14,823 nucleotides of DNA, taken from positions 1-14,823 of the forward strand of contig PMKA01000133.1 in assembly GCA_003157575.1 (NCBI GenBank). The letters are read 5' to 3'. Shown here in pieces: positions 6,811 through 13,991 of the stretch; within the stretch, counting starts at the first letter, position 1; each line of letters begins with the position of its first letter. Under the pieces are notes generated by a model that worked only from the letters and a program-made list of their open reading frames with translations, did not search any database and was not told the DNA's origin. The position numbers and the translations under genes are program-made. The stretch comes from Opitutia bacterium (GTDB lineage Bacteria > Verrucomicrobiota > Verrucomicrobiia > Opitutales > Opitutaceae).

Positions 6811-8094
6811 ATGAAAGCTGATCCCTCGGTTGCCGTCCCGGTCGCGGGCGGTCGCGACGGCGGTTTCCGCGGACGGCGTCCCGGCCGCTGGAGCGAGTTT
6901 CTCTGGTCGCTGGTCTTTCCGACGACCAACCAGCGCGTCATGCCGACCGTGTCCGGATGGGTGTTGATCGGGCTCGCCCTCGGCATCGGATCGGCGGCCT
7001 ACAACGCGGCCAACAACATCCTGTTCATCACGCTGTCGCTGCTGCTTGCCTGCCTGATTCTCAGCGGAGTGATGTCGTGGTTCAATCTGCGGGGCGTCTC
7101 CTGGCATCTGCTGGTGCCGCGGCCCCTGCGCGCGGGACAGGAGGCGTCGATCACGCTTGAGCTGCGGAACGGCAAATCCTTGATCCCGGTTTACGGGCTT
7201 TGGTTCGACCTTCTGGCCCGCCCGGTGGCCACGGGACCGCGCCGTCCCGAAGCCACGATCCGGGCGAGCTCGGGGCAGATCCGCGCGGCGTTCGCCAGGC
7301 TGGACAAACTCACGGAGCGGGTGACGTTGTTTCAACGGGAGCGTCTGGACCCGGGCGGCGAGGACCGGCTTGACTGGTCCTACACGCCGGCGCGGCGCGG
7401 AGTGGTGAAGGTGGAGCTGGCGGGAGTCGGCTCGCTGTTTCCATTTGGCTTCCTGCGAAAAAGCCACGGCACGGAGCTGCGGCAGGAGGCGCTCGTCTGG
7501 CCCGCGCCCGTGGAATATCGCCTCCTCCGGTCCGCCGCCGCCCCGCACCAGGCGGAAGGCGGGCGTTCGGCGAGGGTCGGGGCAGGCAACGATCTGCTGG
7601 CCCTGCGGCGTTATCAGGCGGGCGATTCGCACCGGTTGATCCACTGGAAGGCGAGCGCGCGACTCCGGCGGCTGATGGTCCGGCAGTTTGCGGCGGAGAG
7701 CAACACGGCCTATTTCATGCGGATCGACACTGCGCCGGGGCTCTGGCTGCGCGAGGAGCAGTTCGAGCTGATGTGCGGTTTTGCGGCGACTCTGGCGGAG
7801 GATCTGTTCACCGAATCCCGTCTGGTGGGGGCGGCGGTCGACTCCGGCGCGGCGATCGCGATCCGGCGGGTCGTGGATCTGGAATCGTTCATGGACCGGC
7901 TGGCGTTGCTTGAGTGGAGGACGGCGGAGCAGGGCAAGGAGACAGGGAGGACGGATGGCGCCGGGGCCGGAGGGGCGGATTTGCCCGGGACCTTTGGGGC
8001 GGTTCATGGCCGCCGCAATATCATCACTTTCGCCCCGGATGCCCCGAGGGGGGTGGCTGCATACGTCGATGGACAAAGAACGGCCACAGCTTAG
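6811..8094 (+). CDS. DUF58-domain membrane protein
   Basis: A 427-residue protein with two adjacent hydrophobic segments near the N-terminus (about 49-64 and 68-88) separated by YNAANN, and then a soluble part. The DUF58 signature is plain at 268-284 (GDSHRLIHWKASAR, then LMVRQF), compared with the family pattern GD..R.IHWKASAR...L.VR. A region at about 105-235 is likely beta-rich (GVVKVELAGVGSLFPFGF). DUF58 proteins have no settled biochemical role; they are regularly encoded between a MoxR ATPase and a transglutaminase-like protein, as here. ATG 6811 lies 34 bases after the MoxR stop. Codons open upstream in the same frame overlap moxR and read as Arg/Ser-rich noise. No strong Shine-Dalgarno sequence is seen. 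The 3' end overlaps the next gene by 26 bases, which suggests cotranscription and possible translational coupling. Confidence 0.9.
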   Translation: MKADPSVAVPVAGGRDGGFRGRRPGRWSEFLWSLVFPTTNQRVMPTVSGWVLIGLALGIGSAAYNAANNILFITLSLLLACLILSGVMSWFNLRGVSWHLLVPRPLRAGQEASITLELRNGKSLIPVYGLWFDLLARPVATGPRRPEATIRASSGQIRAAFARLDKLTERVTLFQRERLDPGGEDRLDWSYTPARRGVVKVELAGVGSLFPFGFLRKSHGTELRQEALVWPAPVEYRLLRSAAAPHQAEGGRSARVGAGNDLLALRRYQAGDSHRLIHWKASARLRRLMVRQFAAESNTAYFMRIDTAPGLWLREEQFELMCGFAATLAEDLFTESRLVGAAVDSGAAIAIRRVVDLESFMDRLALLEWRTAEQGKETGRTDGAGAGGADLPGTFGAVHGRRNIITFAPDAPRGVAAYVDGQRTATA

Positions 8095-10357
8095 CCTCGA
8101 CGAACTGCGGCAGCTGCGATGGCTGCTGGGCGGTCTCCTGATCCTGATCTCGGTCTCGACGGTCGGCTACATGGATGTCGACGTCTGGCTGCTGGCGGCT
8201 GCAACGGCCGGGATGGTGCTCGTGGTGACGGCGTGGCCCGCGCTGCCGGCCCGCGTGCCCCCCGTGGCGCACCGGCTCGCATTTCCGGCGATCGTGGCGT
8301 TGTTCGCGTGGGACTTTTATTCGAGCGCGGAGCTGCTGCCGGCGATGATCCACCTCGATTTCCTGCTTCTGCTCTATCGCGGGGTCAGCTACCGCAAGAA
8401 GCGCGACGATCTGCAGATCATCGTGCTCGGTCTGTTCGTCGTGATGGTGGCGGGCGTGCTCTCGGTGTCGCTGACGTTCGCGTTGCACATCCTGGTGTTT
8501 ACCGCGGCGACGCTGGCCATCCTTTTTGTCATCACGCTGGCAGAGGCGGCGGAGGCCGGGATGTCCGCTGCCGGCCCGGGCGGTGCCGCGCCGAAGTCGC
8601 CCAGGCTGCCGGCGGGCGGCATGCCTCCAGGTTGGACGGAGGTCCGCTGGCGGCGCCTCGGCAGGCGCCTGCTGGACGTCGCCAACTGGCGGTTGCTCGC
8701 GCTGGGAGGCGCGCTCTTCGTCGGAGTGGTGGCGGTGTCGGTGCTGTTGTTTCTGGCGATGCCGAGGTTCCAGATCGAAAACGGCCTCTTCCTCGACCGG
8801 TTCCTGACGAGGAAAAGCCAGTCGGGATTTTCGGATGACATCCGGCTCGGCAACGTGGTGGACATCCAGCAGGACAGCTCGATAGCGCTCCGCGTCGACG
8901 TCTCCGATCCCGGGCAGGTGCCTGCGACGCCGTATTGGCGGATGGTCGTCCTGGACGAATACCGCGACGGGGAATTCCGGACCTCCCGGCTGCTGAAGGA
9001 CGAGCTGGTGCGGAACACCCTGACGACCTCGTTCCTGCGCGGTGCGGCGGCGCCGTCCGGTTCATCGGTGGTGTGGACGTTTTATCTGGAGTCCGGCATC
9101 AGCCGGTTTCTTCCCCTCGGAGGATCGTTTGCGCGACTGCGGTTTCGCGAACCCCAATCGGTGGAGGACGGCGGACGGTTGCGGATCGTCGCGCTGCGCA
9201 ATGAGCCCGTGACGATGACGGCTTACAGGGTCGAGGGGATGTCGACGGACGGTTATGTGAGCGACAGGCAGTTTGGAGAAGCCCTGCGCCGGGCGCAACG
9301 GGCCCCGCCGATCCCGCCTGCAGCTGAGGGAAGTTCCGGCGACGCGGCGCGCCCCCGTACGACGTACCCGCTCACGACCCTGGAGGTGCCGGACCGGCCC
9401 GCCGATGTGGCCGCGCTGCAGCGCATGGTCGCAGAGGCATCCGGCGGCGCGAAGGGGAGTGCGGCTGAGTTTTCCGTGCGGGCGATCCGCTGGCTGACGG
9501 GGCGGCACGCCTACTCGTTGCAGGTGGATTTGCCCGCCGGGGACCGCGATCGCGTGGTGGCCTGGATGGAGACGGCCCATCCGGGGTACTGTGAGTTGTT
9601 CGCGACGGCGTTCACGCTCCTTGCGCGTTCGGCGGGGTACCCGACGCGGGTGGTGACCGGGTTCAAGGGCGGTGACTGGAATGCGTATGAGGACTATTTC
9701 ATGGTGCGCAACTCGGACGCGCATGCCTGGTGCGAGGTCTATGACGGCCGCAGCGGATGGATACGGGTCGATCCGACCGACGGTTCGGCTCCCGTCACCG
9801 AGGGCCCGGGAAAGGCCGCTGTCGAGGCCGGCCCGCGGACCCAGCGTCCCGACCGCACGTGGGGGGCGCGCCTCGATGCCGTGCGCATTCTCTGGTACCG
9901 GCGGGTCGTGAGTTTTGACCAGCGCACGCAGATTGCGCTGGTCGCCGGAATCAAAGAAACGACGGGCCGCATCGGGGCGGTGCTGAGGTCAATGATGGGA
10001 GACGGGGTTGCCTCGCTCCGGGGCTGGAGCAAACGCCCCTGGGAGACGCGCCGGGTGTTGCGCTGGCTTTGCGGCGCCGTCGCGGTCGCGGCTGCCGGAG
10101 TTGTTTGGTGGCGCCGCGGTCGCGGTTCCTGGTGGTGGATCCGCGGCTGGCGGCGGGATGGGATGGATCCGGTGCGTCGCGAGGCGGGCCATTGGCTGCG
10201 CAAAATCGGAAGGAGCGGCCGGGCGCACGCGGAAGGCGGCGCGGTGGTGGCGGAATTGCAGCGTCTGCGTTATGGGCGGAGGGAGACCTGGCCGAAGCCG
10301 CAGGCGGTGTTCCGGCGGGCGCGCGGGGCGATGCGGAGCAGGGCCGGCGGAGCGTAA
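8069..10357 (+). CDS. Membrane-anchored transglutaminase-like protein (TgpA type)
   Basis: A 762-residue protein. The N-terminal 230 residues carry several hydrophobic helices (about 18-33, 38-55, 70-88, 92-105, 116-134, 138-157 and 208-230). A large extracytoplasmic region follows, including SGFSDDIRLGNVVDIQQDSS (252-271), typical of the TgpA family. The transglutaminase-like core has a Cys-His-Asp triad: Cys508 in YCELFA, His552 in DAHAWCEV, Asp568 in RVDPTDG. A last membrane helix at about 663-683 leads to a short, Arg/Trp-rich cytoplasmic tail. The intact triad predicts an active cysteine enzyme (peptidase or cross-linking), but the substrate is unknown. ATG 8069 is chosen because MDKERPQLSLDELRQLRWLL begins right before the first helix; a G-rich AGGGGGG at 8047-8053 lies 15 bases upstream, a rather long spacing. 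It is the last gene of the plus-strand trio and faces mrdA. Confidence 0.92.
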   Translation: MDKERPQLSLDELRQLRWLLGGLLILISVSTVGYMDVDVWLLAAATAGMVLVVTAWPALPARVPPVAHRLAFPAIVALFAWDFYSSAELLPAMIHLDFLLLLYRGVSYRKKRDDLQIIVLGLFVVMVAGVLSVSLTFALHILVFTAATLAILFVITLAEAAEAGMSAAGPGGAAPKSPRLPAGGMPPGWTEVRWRRLGRRLLDVANWRLLALGGALFVGVVAVSVLLFLAMPRFQIENGLFLDRFLTRKSQSGFSDDIRLGNVVDIQQDSSIALRVDVSDPGQVPATPYWRMVVLDEYRDGEFRTSRLLKDELVRNTLTTSFLRGAAAPSGSSVVWTFYLESGISRFLPLGGSFARLRFREPQSVEDGGRLRIVALRNEPVTMTAYRVEGMSTDGYVSDRQFGEALRRAQRAPPIPPAAEGSSGDAARPRTTYPLTTLEVPDRPADVAALQRMVAEASGGAKGSAAEFSVRAIRWLTGRHAYSLQVDLPAGDRDRVVAWMETAHPGYCELFATAFTLLARSAGYPTRVVTGFKGGDWNAYEDYFMVRNSDAHAWCEVYDGRSGWIRVDPTDGSAPVTEGPGKAAVEAGPRTQRPDRTWGARLDAVRILWYRRVVSFDQRTQIALVAGIKETTGRIGAVLRSMMGDGVASLRGWSKRPWETRRVLRWLCGAVAVAAAGVVWWRRGRGSWWWIRGWRRDGMDPVRREAGHWLRKIGRSGRAHAEGGAVVAELQRLRYGRRETWPKPQAVFRRARGAMRSRAGGA

Positions 10358-10381
10358 TCGGCGGGCAAGCGATGCGCCGGC
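10343..10381. terminator. Inverted repeat across the convergent gap, possible two-way terminator
   Basis: GCCGGCG at 10343-10349 is the perfect complement of CGCCGGC at 10375-10381, with 25 bases between. A smaller stem CGGCG/CGCCG lies inside it at 10359-10363 and 10375-10379. It covers the stop of the transglutaminase-like gene (TAA 10355-10357) and ends four bases before mrdA's last coding base on the other strand. No T-run is seen on either side and the loop is long, so support is positional only. Confidence 0.25.
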
Positions 10382-10382
10382 G

Positions 10383-12344
10383 TCAGTGGACGGTGAACGG
10401 CGCTGCGGCTGCGCGTTGGAATTTCTCGAACCAGGCTTTCAGGACGGCCTGCGCAACGGGTGCGGAGTAGTGGCCGCCGGCGAACTGCTCGCCGGGTGTG
10501 TCGCCCTCGATTGCGACCGCCATGGCGATCCTTGGATCTTCGACCGGGGCGAAGCAGACGAACCACGCGATGTTGATCTTGTTGCCGTCCCTCGATGTCT
10601 GGGCGGTGCCCGTCTTGCCGGCGATCCGCAGTCCGGGGATGCCATAGGTCGGGGTGTTGAAGATCTTCGCCGTTCCGCGGGTCGTGCATCCCTCCATGCC
10701 CTCGAAGATCGCCTCGAGCTGTTCCCGCGGGAGCCCGATCGGCTCCGTGTGCTGGCGCGGGCGGTTGGGGTCGTGGAGCAGCGTGGGCCGGGTGGTCGTC
10801 TCGCCGCGAGCCAGCGACGCCACGAAGCACGCCATGTCCAACGGGGTGACTCCGACATCGCCCTGGCCGATGGCCATGTTGGCGGTGTCGCCGGCGAACC
10901 AGGCCTCGTCCTTGACCTTCTTCTTCCAGGCCGGGTCCGGAATCAGCATGCGCCGGACCTCGTAAGGCAGGTCGATGCCCGTGGGCTGGTCGAGGTGGAA
11001 CCGGCGGGCCTCCCCGGCCATCGCATCCGGGCCGATCGTGGTTCCCACCTTGTAGAAGTAGATGTCGCAGCTTAGTGCGATGGCATCGCGGAGGGAGATG
11101 ACGCCGTGACGGGCGACCCCGCCCGCGCTCTTGTCGCAGACGAAATTGCGGTTGCCGATCCGAACCGTGCCCTCGCAGTCCACGGTGAAGCCGTCGACGG
11201 AGATCAGTCCGCTGCGAAGTCCGGCAAGGGAGGTGATGAGCTTGAAGGTCGAACCCGGCGGATAGACTCCGGCGATCGCAAGATTGGTCCACGCCCCGGT
11301 CTCGTGGATCTTCTGGGCCGAGGCCTGACTCAGGCGGGGCGAGAAGTCGTTCAGGTCGTAATCCGGCTTGCTCGCCAGGACGAGCACTTCGCCGGTGCGC
11401 ACATCGAGCGCCACGGCCGCGCCCTTGAGCGTTTCGAACTGTGCGATCGCCTTCTCGGCGGCCATCTGGAGGTCGAGATCGATGCTGATGTTGAGCCGCT
11501 CGCCCTGCCGGGGCGCGTGCTTTTCGAGGGGAGGGTTGACCCGGAATCCGGCGGGATCGACGCGAAAGATCGCGGCGCCCGTCTCGCCCTGGAGCAGGGG
11601 GTCGTATTGCAGTTCAAGTCCGTCGCGTCCGACGGTGCCCTTGAATGCATACGTCTTGAGGTCCTCGCCGCTTATTTCGTCTCCGGAGACTTCATCCGTG
11701 GCGCGGACGTAGCCCAGCACGTGGGCGGCGGCGGAGCCGTTTGGATAGTAGCGGGTGCTGGAGGTGTAGACCTGAAGGGGCGACTGCACCGGCAGTTCCT
11801 CGATGAGCCGGGCGAACTCCTCGGGTTTCAGGTCGTCGAGCAGGACATAGGGCAGGAGGAGCTGTTGCTGAAAATGGCGGTTGAGCTGGTTCATGTCGAC
11901 CTTCTCATCCCGGCTGAGCAGGCGGTTGACCTCGTCGAGGTAGCGCTGGACCACCTGCGCGCGCGAAATCTGTTCGAGCTGGGAGGGCGAGGGCCGGTCG
12001 CTCCTGGAAAGCTCGCCCGCGGCCTCGCTCTCGCGGTATCGGCGGACAACCTCGATGTATTCCCGGCGGAATTCGCGGCGCAATTCGTCGAGGTAGAGCG
12101 TGACGGCGAAGCGGGAACGGTTGCCGACGAGCAGCCGGTTTTCGCGATCGTAGATATTTCCGCGAGGACCTGGGACGAGCACGCGGCGCTGGTTCTGCAG
12201 GCGTTCGCGCTCCCCGTAGTCGCCGAACCGGACGATCTGGCGGTAGGCCAGCCCTCCGGCGAGCACCAACAGCATCGCCACGATCAGCCCCTGAAAAAAC
12301 ATGAGGCGGAAGCGCTGCGGACGATAGGATTCGATGATGCTCAC
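10383..12344 (-). CDS. mrdA: Penicillin-binding protein 2, elongasome transpeptidase
   Basis: Class B penicillin-binding protein, the D,D-transpeptidase that cross-links new peptidoglycan during side-wall growth, anchored in the inner membrane and acting in the periplasm. From the GTG at 12344 it has 653 residues, normal for PBP2. One membrane helix lies at about 14-33. The RGNIYDREN motif of the non-catalytic domain is at 61-69. The transpeptidase domain has STFK with active-site Ser365 (365-368), SCD in the SxN position (425-427) with following IYFYKVG, and KTGT at 577-580. The SxD variant and the FYKVG stretch favour PBP2 over the division protein FtsI/PBP3. The GTG start gives a basic N-terminus before the helix. 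ATG 12302 is an alternative that would begin inside the helix. The frame remains open further upstream but would run into mreD and has no family resemblance. It follows mreD by 112 bases. rodA, its usual polymerase partner, is not adjacent downstream. Confidence 0.93.
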   Translation of the reverse strand: MSIIESYRPQRFRLMFFQGLIVAMLLVLAGGLAYRQIVRFGDYGERERLQNQRRVLVPGPRGNIYDRENRLLVGNRSRFAVTLYLDELRREFRREYIEVVRRYRESEAAGELSRSDRPSPSQLEQISRAQVVQRYLDEVNRLLSRDEKVDMNQLNRHFQQQLLLPYVLLDDLKPEEFARLIEELPVQSPLQVYTSSTRYYPNGSAAAHVLGYVRATDEVSGDEISGEDLKTYAFKGTVGRDGLELQYDPLLQGETGAAIFRVDPAGFRVNPPLEKHAPRQGERLNISIDLDLQMAAEKAIAQFETLKGAAVALDVRTGEVLVLASKPDYDLNDFSPRLSQASAQKIHETGAWTNLAIAGVYPPGSTFKLITSLAGLRSGLISVDGFTVDCEGTVRIGNRNFVCDKSAGGVARHGVISLRDAIALSCDIYFYKVGTTIGPDAMAGEARRFHLDQPTGIDLPYEVRRMLIPDPAWKKKVKDEAWFAGDTANMAIGQGDVGVTPLDMACFVASLARGETTTRPTLLHDPNRPRQHTEPIGLPREQLEAIFEGMEGCTTRGTAKIFNTPTYGIPGLRIAGKTGTAQTSRDGNKINIAWFVCFAPVEDPRIAMAVAIEGDTPGEQFAGGHYSAPVAQAVLKAWFEKFQRAAAAPFTVH

Positions 12345-12434
12345 GGCAAAGGACGCCTGTGCGGCCGGACAGCCGCCGGCGTTCTGGAAGGATGGGGCTC
12401 CGCGTGGAAACGGCAAGACCGCCTCGCAGTGCGA

Positions 12435-12447
12435 CGGACGAAGTCCG
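12435..12447. repeat. Small perfect hairpin between mreD and mrdA
   Basis: CGGAC GAA GTCCG forms a five-pair stem with a three-base loop, 10 bases from the end of mreD in the 112-base mreD-mrdA gap. It may be a processing or attenuation site within the rod-shape transcript, or a copy of a short dispersed palindrome. A single copy is visible in this window, so it cannot be shown to be repeated. The rest of 12345-12456 holds no gene I can support. Confidence 0.25.
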
Positions 12448-12456
12448 AGCCCGCTC

Positions 12457-13008
12457 CTAATAGAACCGGTTGTCTTCCTCCGCGAGTTCGACGTGGGCAA
12501 GCTCGAGGGCTCGTTCCTGGAGGGAGAAAAACCAGGGGGCTGCGATCAGGATGAACAGCTGCGACCAGCCGAGGTCAGCCAGCAGGCGCAGCGAAGCCGT
12601 CCCGGACGCGGGGGGCGCGGCCAGCTCGACATACAAGAACGAAAGGCCGGGGAAGATCGCCAGGTTTGCCAGCAGCGCCGTGCCGAGGCCGAACAGCGTC
12701 TCCTCGCGAGGAAAGCGGTTCCGCAGATGGAAAATCAGGACGTGGGCGGTCGCGAACAGCAAAAGGTGAGGGCCGAAGATCAGGTGGTTGGCCACCGCCG
12801 GCACGGGTTCGAGGGAGTCGACGGCGAGCGCGATGAGGATCGTGGCGGTCAAACCGTTGCGGAGGTTCAGGCGCAACGCGGCGAAAGTCACGAGCAACCC
12901 TCCGACCGAAAGATACGCGCCGTACGGCGCCAGATAGTGGTTCACCTGGCAGACGATCGACCAGAGCAGCAGAGAGGCGGCGAAGACGATCAACCAGCGG
13001 CGGTACAT
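12457..13008 (-). CDS. mreD: Rod shape-determining membrane protein MreD
   Basis: A small, very hydrophobic protein of 183 residues from ATG 13008. Membrane segments are visible at about 5-20, 26-46, 52-66, 76-95, 104-127 and 147-163. Sequence conservation in MreD is low, so the call rests on size, hydrophobic pattern and position directly after mreC and before mrdA. MreD sits in the inner membrane and joins MreC and the PBP2/RodA synthase in the elongasome. The start is uncertain. A TTG at 13041 overlaps the mreC stop as TTGA and would add eleven residues (IRTPGTRLPP) before MYRRWL. ATG 13008 is preferred because it opens directly onto a basic N-terminus and the first helix. Neither start has a clear Shine-Dalgarno sequence. 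A conserved-looking acidic patch (VDSLEP, 63-68) lies between segments three and four. Confidence 0.82.
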   Translation of the reverse strand: MYRRWLIVFAASLLLWSIVCQVNHYLAPYGAYLSVGGLLVTFAALRLNLRNGLTATILIALAVDSLEPVPAVANHLIFGPHLLLFATAHVLIFHLRNRFPREETLFGLGTALLANLAIFPGLSFLYVELAAPPASGTASLRLLADLGWSQLFILIAAPWFFSLQERALELAHVELAEEDNRFY

Positions 13009-13037
13009 GGGCGGGAGGCGTGTGCCGGGTGTGCGGA

Positions 13038-13865
13038 TCAATCCGGCGGCAGCTGGACGAGGACGGTGACCTCGGTGAGCTCCGTCAGACGCCGGTCGAG
13101 AGACACTTCGCCGCTTTGGAACAGGCCGTCCGGGCTGGTTTCGAGCCGCTGCACATAGCCTATGGTCAGTCCGGGCGGAAATTCGCCGAGGCCCGAGGTG
13201 ACGAGCCGCAGTGGCGTCGAGGAATAGGCGACGATGTCCGGCGGGACGAATTCCACGATGCCGCGGGCCGGGGCAAGGGGCGGGTTGTTCCCTCCCTGGT
13301 AGCTGACCGGACGCGTGTCGTTTTCAAAGGTGGCGGCGAGGCGGAGGCGCGGGCTCGACACGAGGTCGACGTCCGCCTCGTAGAGCCGGACTTCGCGCAC
13401 GCGTCCGACCACGCCGCCGCTGTAGACGACGGGTGCGCCGACGGTCAGATCGTAATTCGAGCCCTTGCGGATGGTGAGCTGCTGCCACCAGCCGGAAAGG
13501 TCGCGCCGGCAAACGCGCGCGGGTTCAAAACGGTACTTCGGATTGGAGGGCAGGCGGAGCAGGCCCTCGAGACGCGCGATTTCGGCCTGCTGGGCCTCCG
13601 CCTGCTGTGCCTGGAACTCATAGCCGGCGTAGGCATGACGGAGCTGGTGCGCCGCCTCGATGAGCTCGTCCTTTGAATGCGAGCGATCCGCCCAGAATTC
13701 CTGCAGGTCGCGCACATAGGAGGCGGTGACCTGGACCGGCGCCTGAAGCTCGAAGAACGTCACACGCAAAAACGACTTCACGCCCACGGGCAGCAGGAGC
13801 CACGCGAGCACGATGATGCCGAGTGAGAGAAAGGGTCTGGCCTGGTCGAAACGCTTTGAGGACAC
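13038..13865 (-). CDS. mreC: Rod shape-determining protein MreC
   Basis: A 275-residue bitopic protein that links the MreB cytoskeleton to the periplasmic wall synthase and activates PBP2. A basic N-terminus (MSSKRFDQARP) precedes one membrane helix at about 12-30. A Gln/Glu/Ala-rich coiled coil spans about 66-104 (ELIEAAHQL to IARLEGLL), and a beta-barrel region follows from about 113 to the end, including GAPVVYSGGVVGRVREV (143-159), the family's most recognisable stretch. Length and domain order are standard. The start is a GTG at 13865 with no clear Shine-Dalgarno sequence. It lies 126 bases after the mreB stop, a wider gap than is usual within this operon, and that gap holds a perfect inverted repeat. 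The stop TGA at 13040-13038 overlaps a possible TTG start for mreD. Confidence 0.9.
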   Translation of the reverse strand: MSSKRFDQARPFLSLGIIVLAWLLLPVGVKSFLRVTFFELQAPVQVTASYVRDLQEFWADRSHSKDELIEAAHQLRHAYAGYEFQAQQAEAQQAEIARLEGLLRLPSNPKYRFEPARVCRRDLSGWWQQLTIRKGSNYDLTVGAPVVYSGGVVGRVREVRLYEADVDLVSSPRLRLAATFENDTRPVSYQGGNNPPLAPARGIVEFVPPDIVAYSSTPLRLVTSGLGEFPPGLTIGYVQRLETSPDGLFQSGEVSLDRRLTELTEVTVLVQLPPD

Positions 13866-13894
13866 GGTCTGCCGGGGATTCTTGATCGGCGGAC

Positions 13895-13923
13895 GGCGCG
13901 AATCGATACGAATATTTCGCGCC
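13895..13923. repeat. Perfect 8-base inverted repeat between mreB and mreC
   Basis: GGCGCGAA at 13895-13902 is the exact complement of TTCGCGCC at 13916-13923, with a 13-base AT-rich centre (tcgatacgaatat). The AT-rich island stands out in a GC-rich region, 30 bases upstream of the mreC start. It could be an RNA hairpin that separates mreB from mreCD-mrdA expression, or a protein-binding site with a promoter for mreC. The remainder of the gap (13866-13991) is GC-rich, with no gene and no T-run terminator. Confidence 0.4.
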
Positions 13924-13991
13924 CGGGCCCGCGGCGCCTCCCGTCATTACCCGCGGAAACGGAGGCTCCGCCGGATGCGGCGCGGTGCCCC

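Noticed and set aside
7781..8068. Upstream extension of the transglutaminase-like gene to 7781
   Set aside because: The extension overlaps almost 290 bases of the DUF58 gene in another frame and is Arg/Trp/Ser-rich noise; ATG 8069 begins right at the first helix.
5745..8076. Long minus-strand frames opposite moxR and the DUF58 gene (about 413 and 441 codons)
   Set aside because: Arg/His/Gln-rich compositions typical of antisense reading of GC-rich genes; the plus-strand genes carry intact Walker and DUF58 motifs.
12345..12500. Extension of mrdA upstream to 12500
   Set aside because: It would run into the 3' end of mreD and add a long region with no PBP2 similarity.
11106..12554. Plus-strand open frame of about 482 codons opposite mrdA
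   Set aside because: No recognisable domain, and mrdA on the minus strand has all PBP2 motifs. This is a shadow frame.
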